A DNA stretch of 6,594 nt from Candidatus Omnitrophota bacterium (GCA_003645745.1 QNCH01000092.1:1-6594), one strand, 5' to 3'; counted from the first letter of the stretch, positions 1-4,992 are shown. Program-made: numbers and translations. The notes: generated by a model from the letters alone, not told the origin.

Positions 1-135
1 CCCTACAGGATAAATGAAATATTTACATCTGCAATTGATTGGTATAAAATAAAAACAGATAACAATGGCGCTGCACCTGGCCAAAAACGCTACGCATTTT
101 TGGCAGGTGAGCTTGGATGTTATCTGAAGAAATGA
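1..135 (+). CDS. 3' end of an unrecognised protein gene (partial, 44 residues)
   Basis: The reading frame is open from base 1 and ends with TGA at 133-135, so only the C-terminal 44 residues are present; the start lies outside the window. The tail reads like real protein: it begins PYRINEIFTSAIDWYKIK, passes through NGAAPGQKRYAFLAGELG and ends CYLKK. It looks like a short polar turn followed by an amphipathic helix. I do not recognise the family. The first 13 bases are also one arm of a perfect inverted repeat whose other arm is at 171-183. The first four codons could therefore belong to a repeat or to an assembly-end artefact instead of the native gene. No obvious strong terminator follows; 136-170 is simply very AT-rich. 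Confidence 0.6.
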   Translation, partial: PYRINEIFTSAIDWYKIKTDNNGAAPGQKRYAFLAGELGCYLKK

Positions 136-183
136 ATAAAAATAATCAAAAATTATTTAATCAAATATAATTATCCTGTAGGG
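1..183. repeat. 13-bp perfect inverted repeat, arms 1-13 and 171-183
   Basis: CCCTACAGGATAA at 1-13 is the exact reverse complement of TTATCCTGTAGGG at 171-183. The match stops at base 14/170. The left arm sits on the window edge, so it may extend further upstream. The arms enclose the end of the partial gene and its AT-rich downstream sequence. Possible explanations are the ends of a small mobile element or an inverted duplication at a contig end; nothing inside identifies a transposase. Confidence 0.5.
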
Positions 184-234
184 TGTTCAGCTGTGCTGGA
201 AACCGTTAATAAAACACAAATTAAAATAGAATGT

Positions 235-260
235 GTAGGAACAGACTCCTGTGTCTGTCC
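235..260 (+). repeat. REP-like hairpin with 5' GTAG
   Basis: GTAG at 235-238 overlaps the foot of a stem-loop: GGAACAGAC (238-246) pairs with GTCTGTCC (253-260) with one bulged A, around a 6-nt loop. A GTAG or similar tetranucleotide at the 5' foot of a short imperfect hairpin is the known layout of REP sequences mobilised by RAYT (REP-associated tyrosine) transposases. Assignment to that class is inference from the layout alone; no RAYT gene is in the window. It lies immediately upstream of the trmO start and overlaps a possible upstream GTG. Confidence 0.55.
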
Positions 261-271
261 GCGTTAAAAAT

Positions 272-745
272 ATGAAAAAAAATTTTAAAATAGAACAGAT
301 AGGAATTATTCATAGTCCATACAAGACAAAAAATGAATGTCCTATCCAGGGCCAAGCAAGGCCTGAAGGCAAAGGGCAAATAGAACTATTCCCAGAATAT
401 GAAAAAGGATTAGAAACAATTGAAACATTCTCACATATCATATTATTTTATATTTTTGACCAAGCCGAAGAAATAAAATTGTCTCGACTAACATTTTTGG
501 ATGACTCTCCTCATGGCGTTTTTGCATCTCGGCATCCTTGCAGGCCCAATAGCATTGGAATCTCTATAGTCAAATTAGAGAAAAGAAATAAAAACATCTT
601 GGAGGTAAGCGAGATAGATGTTTTAGACAATACACCTCTTATTGATATAAAACCGTATATTCCCAAATTCGATTTTCGGGAAAAAGCCTGTAATGGATGG
701 ACGGGAAATAAAGAATTTCGTCCAAAGCCATTAGGTAGAGAATAA
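272..745 (+). CDS. trmO: TrmO/TsaA-type tRNA (N6-methyladenosine) methyltransferase, short form
   Basis: TrmO uses S-adenosylmethionine to methylate N6 of t6A at position 37 of certain tRNAs (m6t6A, next to the anticodon), which tunes decoding of ACY threonine codons. The 157-residue product is almost wholly the TsaA beta-barrel domain. The family signatures are in order: IGIIHSPYKT at residues 10-20, QGQARPEG at 26-33, FASRHPCRPNSIGIS at 84-98 (usual form F-A-T-R-S-P-x-R-P-N-P-I-G) and DVLDNTPLIDIKPYIP at 116-131. E. coli TrmO is about 235 residues with an extra C-terminal domain; this one ends soon after the SAM-binding core, as in the shorter family members. A GTG at 251 is in frame and has AGGA 10 bases upstream. 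I prefer the ATG at 272 because the stretch before it is the loop and right arm of the REP-like hairpin, and the family normally begins a few residues before the IG-IHSP motif. The ATG itself has no clear Shine-Dalgarno site. The assignment to the family is secure; the tRNA substrate is inferred. Confidence 0.9.
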   Translation: MKKNFKIEQIGIIHSPYKTKNECPIQGQARPEGKGQIELFPEYEKGLETIETFSHIILFYIFDQAEEIKLSRLTFLDDSPHGVFASRHPCRPNSIGISIVKLEKRNKNILEVSEIDVLDNTPLIDIKPYIPKFDFREKACNGWTGNKEFRPKPLGRE

Positions 746-749
746 AAAT

Positions 750-935
750 ATATACTCAAACGCAATTGGTTTGTAAAATTTAGGCGTTTCCCTGTGCCCT
801 AGATTTGAACGTTCTGACTTAAGACAAACCGCAGGCACAGCAGGGTGCGCCTAAGGTTTGGCGAATGAAAAACGTTTCAATATGCAGTGCGAGTGTGGTG
901 TCATCAAATTACAAACCTATTATGTTTGAGTATAT
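750..935. repeat. 186-bp element with long terminal inverted repeats (MITE or structured RNA candidate)
   Basis: This fills most of the 255-bp gap between trmO and the coiled-coil gene. Outer arms TATACTCAAAC (751-761) and GTTTGAGTATA (924-934) are exact complements; after a 6/6 mismatched stretch, GGTTTGTAA (768-776) pairs exactly with TTACAAACC (909-917). Inside is a second nested helix: TAGGCG (781-786) with CGCCTA (848-853), then CTGTGCC (792-798) with GGCACAG (834-840), flanked by CC (790-791), which can pair with GG in GGG 843-845. A 35-nt loop remains at the top (799-833). No coding frame is convincing. Non-autonomous transposon structure and a folded RNA are both compatible; the nested helices favour something that folds as RNA. 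I do not recognise a known RNA family. The outer arm sequence recurs at 2117-2157 and 2841-2850. Confidence 0.65.
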
Positions 936-969
936 GATTAGTAACATAAATTGTTGAGATGATGTACTG
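924..969 (+). pseudogene. Decayed IS3-type transposase fragment (copy A)
   Basis: Reading from ATG at 934, the codons give M-I-S-N-I-N-C-stop-D-D-V-L. This lines up with the conserved MSxKGNCWDNAV stretch near the end of the DDE integrase domain of IS3-family transposases. Over 36 bases (934-969) it matches the clearer copy at 2167-2202 at 28 positions. It contains an in-frame stop and lacks about 9 bases present in the other copy between TTTGAGTATA and the ATG. It starts inside the right arm of the 750-935 element and lies in the leader of the coiled-coil gene. On its own it would not be recognisable; the call rests on the second copy. Confidence 0.5.
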
Positions 970-984
970 TAAATTCTAAAAGTT

Positions 985-992
985 AAAGGAGG
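985..992 (+). promoter_or_regulatory. Strong Shine-Dalgarno site of the coiled-coil gene
   Basis: AAAGGAGG ends 8 bases before the ATG at 1001 and fixes that start. It is the strongest ribosome binding site on the plus strand here, which suggests the protein is well expressed. Confidence 0.85.
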
Positions 993-1000
993 AAAAAATT

Positions 1001-2083
1001 ATGGTTAAGACTACTAATGATTTACCAAAAATTTCGTTATCCAGTACAAAAAAAGAAATGTTGGAAGCTTTTAAAGATTTAAAAATAAAACTTGAAGAAA
1101 AGGCAAAAATAGAACTAAATCCAGAAAAAAAGGTTGAAGAAAAAAAGATACAAACAATAGTTGAATCTGTAGATTCTTTGTCTGTGGATTTAATTGAAAA
1201 AGATATTAGCAGTCTTAAATTAAATGTAGGGAAAATGTTGTCACAGATTTCTGAGAAGTTAGGCGAAGAAATAGGTAATTATAAAAATGCCCAGGAAGCG
1301 ATTAATATTAAGAATAAAGAATTGCAGGAAATTTTTGAAATAGAGAAATCTGCTTTTGCTTTAGCAGCTTTAATTGAAGCACAAAAACAGAAAAAGAGTG
1401 AATTTGAAATAGAGATGAAATATTTAAAAGAGGAATTGGATAATAAAATTAAGATAACGCGCATTGATTGGGACAAAGAGAAAAAAGAGCATACGGATTT
1501 TATAGAAGAACGAAATGTTGAAGAGAAGAAAAAAAGAGACAGGGCAAAAGAGGAATATATTTATGAATTCCAAAGAGAAAAACAATTAGCTGAAAACAAA
1601 TTTAAAGATGAAATGAAGAAACAGGAAAAAGAATTAGCAGTAAAGCAGGAAGCGTTTAATAAAAAATTCGCGGATATGGAAAAAGAGTTAAAAGAACGCG
1701 AAGATTGTGTGCAGGCAAAAGAGCAAGTATTTAAAAAATTACAGCAGGAAACGGACACTTTTCCTAAAAGACTTGAAACAGCGGTTAATAAGGCAGTAAC
1801 AGAAACAACAGCAAAGTTAAAAGGAGAAACGGAAAAGGACATTGCTTTATTGAAAAAGGGATATGAAGGGGAAAAAAGTGTTTTAGAGACAAAGATTGAA
1901 TCATTACAAAAATTAGTTGCAGACCAAACTAAGCAAAGCGCGAATTTATCAGAAAAGATAGAGAAAGCTTATGGTAAGGTGCAGGATATTGCTTTAAAAG
2001 CTGTTGAAGGATCAGCGAATATGAAAGCAATTAACAGCTTTGCACAGATTAGTGAGAAAAGCCATAGACAGTCTCAGGAATAA
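1001..2083 (+). CDS. Long Lys/Glu-rich coiled-coil protein of unknown function
   Basis: The 360-residue product is extremely rich in Lys and Glu and has no signal peptide or membrane segment, so it is probably cytoplasmic. A short polar N-terminus (1-15) is followed by helical sequence; near-continuous coiled coil is expected from about 80 to 250. A break at TDTFPKRLE (251-259) precedes a second helical stretch (about 260-325). The end (325-347, KVQDIALKAVEGSANMKA) is conserved-looking. I associate that tail with long uncharacterised coiled-coil proteins in several bacterial phyla, but this is from memory. There is one Cys (236) and one Trp (157). No catalytic motif is visible. The start is fixed by a strong Shine-Dalgarno site. 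It lies between trmO and greA on the same strand, with repeat-filled spacers of 255 and 166 bp on each side, so it is probably transcribed separately. A structural or scaffolding role is plausible but only inferred. Confidence 0.88.
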   Translation: MVKTTNDLPKISLSSTKKEMLEAFKDLKIKLEEKAKIELNPEKKVEEKKIQTIVESVDSLSVDLIEKDISSLKLNVGKMLSQISEKLGEEIGNYKNAQEAINIKNKELQEIFEIEKSAFALAALIEAQKQKKSEFEIEMKYLKEELDNKIKITRIDWDKEKKEHTDFIEERNVEEKKKRDRAKEEYIYEFQREKQLAENKFKDEMKKQEKELAVKQEAFNKKFADMEKELKEREDCVQAKEQVFKKLQQETDTFPKRLETAVNKAVTETTAKLKGETEKDIALLKKGYEGEKSVLETKIESLQKLVADQTKQSANLSEKIEKAYGKVQDIALKAVEGSANMKAINSFAQISEKSHRQSQE

Positions 2084-2116
2084 AGATTAATTGTAATGAA
2101 TTTTTATAAAATAACC

Positions 2117-2157
2117 AATTTGAGTATATATACTCAAATTTATTACGTTTGAGTATA
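2117..2157. repeat. Perfect 24-bp palindrome plus a further TTTGAGTATA copy
   Basis: AATTTGAGTATA at 2117-2128 is followed directly by its exact reverse complement at 2129-2140, making a 24-bp perfect palindrome. TTTGAGTATA occurs again at 2148-2157, so the middle copy (TATACTCAAA, 2129-2138) can pair with either neighbour. The stretch TTATTAC-GTTTGAGTATA at the right matches the inner side of the right arm of the 750-935 element (CTATTAT-GTTTGAGTATA). The simplest reading is that this is a remnant of the same element family with its interior deleted. As RNA it would form a weak AT-rich hairpin 33 bases after the coiled-coil stop and could contribute to termination. Confidence 0.7.
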
Positions 2158-2235
2158 ATTCAATGTATGAGTAGTAAAGGAAATTGTTGGGATAATGCAG
2201 TGGGGGATGGTTTCAAACCCTTCCTGAAAATTAAT
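2149..2235 (+). pseudogene. IS3-type transposase fragment (copy B), relic in the greA leader
   Basis: The frame ending into greA reads LSIIQC, then MSSKGNCWDNAV, then GDGFKPFLKIN. The middle part is the highly conserved block of IS3-family DDE transposases (usual form M-S-R-K-G-N-C-x-D-N-A-V-A-E-S-F-F). Here A-E-S-F-F is replaced by G-D-G-F-K, so the catalytic Glu is lost (Asp at that place), and only about 29 codons remain. No IS ends, no other transposase part and no target duplication are visible. It begins inside the rightmost TTTGAGTATA copy and runs up to the Shine-Dalgarno site of greA, so the whole immediate leader of greA is derived from an old transposase gene. Confidence 0.7.
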
Positions 2236-2240
2236 GGAGG
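2236..2240 (+). promoter_or_regulatory. Shine-Dalgarno site of greA
   Basis: GGAGG lies 9 bases before the ATG at 2250 and fixes the greA start. It directly follows the transposase relic. Confidence 0.8.
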
Positions 2241-2249
2241 TATTAAATT

Positions 2250-2726
2250 ATGGCACAAGGGGATGTATTTCTTACGGAACAAGGATCTTTAGAGTTAAAG
2301 GCGGAATATAAACAGTTAAAAGAAGTGCGCAGGCCTGAATTTTCTAAAGCTATAGAAAAAGCAAGAGAAATGGGGGACTTGCGCGAAAATGCGGAATATG
2401 ACGCGGCAAAGGAAGCTCAAGCGTTGAATGAACGGAGAATCGCTGAGTTAGGAGATATTTTAAGCAGGGTACGTTTACTAAAAGATGAAAATATTGATAA
2501 AAATAAAGCTTTTGTTGGCGCAAAAGTAAAGCTGAAAGACTTATCTGATCAGGAGGAAGAAGTTTATCTGCTTGTTTCAGAAGCAGAATCAGATTTTAAG
2601 AAAAGTAAAATTTCAGTTACTTCGCCTTTAGGTAAAGGATTGCTCGGCCACAAAAAAGGCGATATGATTGAAGTCAATGTGCCTGCAGGCATAATTAAAT
2701 ACGAAATTATTGATGTAACAAGATAA
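2250..2726 (+). CDS. greA: Transcription elongation (transcript cleavage) factor GreA
   Basis: GreA enters the secondary channel of RNA polymerase and stimulates cleavage of the 3' end of backtracked RNA, rescuing arrested complexes. The length of 158 residues is that of the family. Residues 12-76 form the N-terminal antiparallel coiled coil. Its tip carries the signature GDLRENAEYDAAKEAQ (42-57) with the acidic residues D43 and E46 that hold the catalytic Mg2+. Residues 84-158 form the FKBP-like C-terminal domain, ending in SPLGKGLLGHKKGD (125-138) and VPAGIIKYEIIDV (144-156). The start has GGAGG at a good distance. The gene converges on tRNA-Leu, with only 16 bp between the stop and the tRNA 3' end and no hairpin terminator there. 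Its leader is made of a transposase relic and a palindrome cluster, so its promoter probably lies in or next to repeat-derived sequence. Confidence 0.97.
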   Translation: MAQGDVFLTEQGSLELKAEYKQLKEVRRPEFSKAIEKAREMGDLRENAEYDAAKEAQALNERRIAELGDILSRVRLLKDENIDKNKAFVGAKVKLKDLSDQEEEVYLLVSEAESDFKKSKISVTSPLGKGLLGHKKGDMIEVNVPAGIIKYEIIDVTR

Positions 2727-2742
2727 ATTGCGGGTTAAAAAT

Positions 2743-2828
2743 TGGTGCCGAAGGTGGGATTTGAACCCACAAGGCCTTACGGCCACTGGTTTTTGAGACC
2801 AGCGTGTATGCCATTCCACCACTTCGGC
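2743..2828 (-). tRNA. tRNA-Leu, anticodon CAA
   Basis: On the minus strand the acceptor arm GCCGAAG pairs perfectly with CTTCGGC, followed by discriminator A and an encoded CCA. The anticodon stem CTGGT/ACCAG encloses the loop CTCAAAA, giving anticodon CAA (reads UUG). The long variable arm TGGCC-GTAA-GGCCT marks a class II tRNA, and the T arm is GTGGG-TTCAAAT-CCCAC. It is the last gene of the minus-strand run, 25 bp after the stop of the small membrane protein, and ends 16 bp from greA on the opposite strand. Confidence 0.97.
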
Positions 2829-2840
2829 TTATTCTGAGGA

Positions 2841-2850
2841 TTTGAGTATA
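2841..2850. repeat. Isolated TTTGAGTATA copy upstream of tRNA-Leu
   Basis: TTTGAGTATA, the end sequence of the 750-935 element, occurs here alone; 5 bases later comes ATGAGTA, as also found 9 bases after the copy at 2148-2157. Read on the minus strand it is TATACTCAAA, whose TATACT lies 17 bases before the 5' end of tRNA-Leu and could act as a -10 box, although no good -35 box precedes it. The stop codon of the small membrane protein is right next to it (2854-2856). Confidence 0.45.
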
Positions 2851-2853
2851 AAT

Positions 2854-3243
2854 TTATGAGTATCTGTGGCGGCTAAATTTTACTTTTGCCCTTGGCGCTC
2901 CGATAATCACTGACCATATTATACCTTGTCTGACGTTGTTTTTCAATGGCTGTTTTTCTATTAATTGCTGTGCAGCTTTTAATTGTTTTATATTAATTTG
3001 TGTTTTTTCTTGTATCTTTCCTGACAGGTTTTTTTGCTCAGAATAATTTTCTCTGATGTTTGAATATGTTTTTGCTTTAACTTTTTTTACATTTCGCTTC
3101 TCTATTTTTAATTGTGTATTGATTGGCAAATAATCCTGGACTGTAATATTTTTTGCTTTGTTCTGGTCCTTCTCATTTTCTAAACTGAGAATTTTATGAA
3201 TAACAATAAAAATAAAGTAGATGAGAAAAAGTAATTTAAACAT
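2854..3243 (-). CDS. Small lysine-rich single-pass membrane protein, hypothetical
   Basis: The 129-residue product has one strongly hydrophobic N-terminal segment (residues 3-19) followed by a polar, Lys/Gln/Asn-rich region (20-104). It looks like a protein anchored in the inner membrane by its N-terminus, with no lipobox or catalytic motif. The C-terminal part RQGIIWSVIIGAPRAK (105-120) resembles short tails of the type I-I-x-S-E-I-L-G-x-P-(K/R) that I recall from small uncharacterised proteins; this is memory and not verified. It starts 11 bp after the floA stop on the same strand, which fits cotranscription, but the only AGGAG (3266-3270) is 22 bases from the ATG, too far for a normal ribosome binding site, so translational coupling to floA is likely. 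The last codons (RHRYS-stop) run up to the TTTGAGTATA copy at 2841-2850 and may be repeat-derived. It is a real gene in my view, but not certain. Confidence 0.62.
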   Translation of the reverse strand: MFKLLFLIYFIFIVIHKILSLENEKDQNKAKNITVQDYLPINTQLKIEKRNVKKVKAKTYSNIRENYSEQKNLSGKIQEKTQINIKQLKAAQQLIEKQPLKNNVRQGIIWSVIIGAPRAKVKFSRHRYS

Positions 3244-3254
3244 AAGTTTATTTG

Positions 3255-4247
3255 TTAATTATTATCTCCTGGTTGTTTATTTTTTGGCGGTTCTGTTTTT
3301 GCAATATTTTCCCGCATTTTTGTATCTGCCTGAATATTCTGAAAATTATAATAATCCATAATACCAAGTTTTCCTTCACGAAAAGCATAAGCAATAGATT
3401 TAGGCACTTCAGCTTGTGCTTCTACAACATGAGCCTGCATTTCCTGGATACGTGCTTTCATCTCCTGTTCCTGGGCAACAGCCATTGCCCTTCTGGTTTC
3501 AGCGCGCGCCTGCGCTACTTTTAGGTCAGCTTCCGCCTGGTCAGTTTGCAATTTCGCGCCGATATTCCTGCCTACATCAACATCAGCAATGTCAATAGAA
3601 AGGATTTCAAATGCAGTGCCTGCATCCAGGCCGCGTTCAAGCACATTTTTGGAAATATTATCAGGATTTTCTAAAACAGCTTTATATGTAATAGCGGAAC
3701 CGATTGTAGTAACAATACCTTCTCCAACTCTGGCAATAATTGTTTCTTCAGTTGCTCCGCCGACAAGGCGTTCTATATTCGCGCGCACAGTTACTCTGGC
3801 TCTGGCACGCACCTCAATTCCATCTTTAGCCACTGCTGATAATAGGCCTGATTTAGGAGCATCAATTACTTTTGGGTTAACTGATGTTTTTACTGCTTCT
3901 AATACATTTCTGCCTGCTAAATCAATTGCGCAGGCTTTGGCAAATTTTAAATTTAACTCTGCTTTATCCGCGGAAATTAATGCGGTTACTACACGCATTA
4001 CATCACCGCCTGCGAGATAATGCGCTTCTAACGCGTTACTGGTAACATTTAAGCCTGCTTTATGAATCATAATAATACAGGGAACAATAATAAAAGGGTC
4101 AACTTTTCTTAAGCGCATACCAATAAGGCTGAATAGAGATATTTGCGCGCTTGCGGCAATCGCGGAAATCCAGAGCCGCACAGGAATCAAATACGCGAAT
4201 AAAAAGAAAATTGCAACAACAATGATTGTGAGTATTAAAACAGGCAT
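3255..4247 (-). CDS. floA: Flotillin-like protein FloA (UPF0365/YqfA family)
   Basis: FloA is a membrane-associated SPFH-type scaffold protein that organises functional membrane microdomains and affects membrane fluidity; it is usually encoded next to an NfeD partner, as here. The product has 330 residues, essentially the length of B. subtilis FloA (331). Residues 3-22 and about 26-43 are the N-terminal membrane-inserting hydrophobic segments. The flotillin/PHB-like domain spans about 45-230 and includes AHYLAGGDVMRVVTALI (75-91), NPKVIDAP (124-131), GIEVRARARVTVRANIERLVGG (143-164) and ISIDIADVDVGRNIGA-like sequence (217-231). An Ala/Glu/Gln-rich coiled coil (232-282) is followed by the conserved end VPKSIAYAFREGKLGIMDYY (281-300) and a polar tail. 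AAGGAGGT is 5 bases before the ATG. It is separated from nfeD2 by 208 bp holding an 84-bp repeat element, and precedes the small membrane protein by 11 bp. Confidence 0.96.
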   Translation of the reverse strand: MPVLILTIIVVAIFFLFAYLIPVRLWISAIAASAQISLFSLIGMRLRKVDPFIIVPCIIMIHKAGLNVTSNALEAHYLAGGDVMRVVTALISADKAELNLKFAKACAIDLAGRNVLEAVKTSVNPKVIDAPKSGLLSAVAKDGIEVRARARVTVRANIERLVGGATEETIIARVGEGIVTTIGSAITYKAVLENPDNISKNVLERGLDAGTAFEILSIDIADVDVGRNIGAKLQTDQAEADLKVAQARAETRRAMAVAQEQEMKARIQEMQAHVVEAQAEVPKSIAYAFREGKLGIMDYYNFQNIQADTKMRENIAKTEPPKNKQPGDNN

Positions 4248-4251
4248 TATA

Positions 4252-4259
4252 ACCTCCTT
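4252..4259 (-). promoter_or_regulatory. Strong Shine-Dalgarno site of floA
   Basis: Read on the minus strand, AAGGAGGT sits a few bases before the ATG at 4247, fixing the floA start. Its strength, together with the 208-bp gap upstream, is compatible with floA being expressed independently of nfeD2. Confidence 0.8.
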
Positions 4260-4326
4260 TTTTTATCGGTGAGTCAATGGGGGACTTTCTGTTAAAACAG
4301 TTAGTAAGTGACCTATCCTGAATATT

Positions 4327-4410
4327 GATTCCCGCTAAAAGATTGCGGGAATGACATTGCATGGTGTCATTTTTCTTTTTATTCATTCCCGCAATCTTTT
4401 AGCGGGAATC
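4327..4410. repeat. 84-bp element with perfect 28-bp inverted ends
   Basis: The 28 bases at 4327-4354 are the exact reverse complement of 4383-4410. Each arm is itself a hairpin: ATTCCCGC and GCGGGAAT pair around a 9-nt loop (TAAAAGATT). The centre adds ATGACA (4351-4356) pairing with TGTCAT (4365-4370). The ATTCCC...GGGAAT core is like neisserial dRS3 and similar dispersed repeats in other bacteria; that comparison is from knowledge of those families, not a search. It is the main content of the 208-bp gap between nfeD2 and floA (4248-4455); otherwise the gap holds only the floA ribosome binding site. As RNA it would make a very stable long hairpin between two cotranscribed genes, potentially terminating, stabilising or being processed. 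Confidence 0.85.
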
Positions 4411-4455
4411 TACTTTACAACTTAAGACACCAATTCACACCGATTTATTAACTAA

Positions 4456-4944
4456 TTAGTTTTTTGCTGACTTCTTGACAAATATTTTATTCCCTTCAAT
4501 TTTATACGCAATAATTTTTATATTTTTTGCAATAAATTCCGCGTCAGTAATTACATCATAACGTTTTTGATTAATTAAAGCAGTGCCACTTGGCCTGAGC
4601 ATTGTTAAAGTGCGGCCTGTTTGATCGATTAAAGTATTTAGATGATCCCTGGACGTGTTAAAACCCATTTTTTTTTGTTCACAAGCAGACAGCCTGATTT
4701 TATCCCAGATATTTGTCTGCGGCAAAATTCTAAACAGAAATAAAGTAACTAAAATACTGGTTAACGCGGCAGCTATGCCTGCAAGTAGGTTTAAATCGGC
4801 GAATGCGCTATAACAGGCATAGACAATAGATATTATGCCTAATATTCCAGCTACGCCAAAACCAGGGATAAGTACAGTTTCAATAAAAATTAAAATAAAA
4901 CCTAAACTAAGACAGATAATAATGAAAAGCCATGCAGGTATCAT
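4456..4944 (-). CDS. Short NfeD protein (membrane segments plus OB-fold domain, no protease)
   Basis: Short NfeD proteins are membrane partners of flotillin-type proteins such as FloA. The 162-residue product has three hydrophobic segments (about 4-25, 29-47 and 52-74), with the family turn ETVLIPGFGVAGILG at 22-36. A linker is followed by the C-terminal NfeD OB-fold domain (about 106-157): GRTLTMLRPSGTALI (110-124), RYDVITDAEFI (128-138) and IEGNKIFVKK (149-158). AAGGA is about 6 bases before the ATG. It lies 48 bp downstream of the large NfeD and closely resembles its C-terminal third: both have the LP/IPxTNIW motif after the last membrane segment, MLRP(S/A)G, and GNKIFV(K/E)K. This points to a tandem duplication in which this copy has no protease domain. 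The name NfeD1b/NfeD2 type is a matter of convention; the family call is firm. Confidence 0.92.
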   Translation of the reverse strand: MIPAWLFIIICLSLGFILIFIETVLIPGFGVAGILGIISIVYACYSAFADLNLLAGIAAALTSILVTLFLFRILPQTNIWDKIRLSACEQKKMGFNTSRDHLNTLIDQTGRTLTMLRPSGTALINQKRYDVITDAEFIAKNIKIIAYKIEGNKIFVKKSAKN

Positions 4945-4992
4945 TTTGTATCCTTTTTTTCTTAAAAATAGAGTAGAGTATAAGGAAAATGT

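Noticed and set aside
511..765. Open frame antisense to trmO.
   Set aside because: It lies over a clear TrmO family gene, is short and shows no ribosome binding site or recognisable motif.
750..935. Possible 6S RNA, tmRNA, SRP RNA or RNase P RNA, because of length and pairing.
   Set aside because: None of the diagnostic conserved stretches is present (for example the SRP GGAAG/AGCAG loop or the tmRNA 5' end), and the ends recur elsewhere as a repeat. Left as an unassigned element.
2149..2190. Sigma-70 promoter for greA using TTGAGT as -35 with TAGTAA 17 bases later.
   Set aside because: Both boxes are poor and the stretch is better explained as IS3-transposase coding sequence; the promoter cannot be placed from sequence alone.
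2117..2235. Integron attC site or CRISPR-like repeat cluster.
   Set aside because: The 10-mer copies are not regularly spaced by unique spacers, and no attC core sites or integrase/Cas genes are present.
2727..2742. Bidirectional terminator between greA and tRNA-Leu.
   Set aside because: The 16-bp gap has no stem-loop or T-run.
2628..2822. 64-codon minus-strand open frame across greA and tRNA-Leu.
   Set aside because: Most of it covers the tRNA gene and the GreA C-terminus; it is a shadow.
3589..4020. 143-codon open frame on the plus strand inside floA.
   Set aside because: It is antisense to well-conserved FloA sequence and reads as low-complexity Ala/Ser/Thr-rich protein, the usual shadow of an Ala-rich gene.
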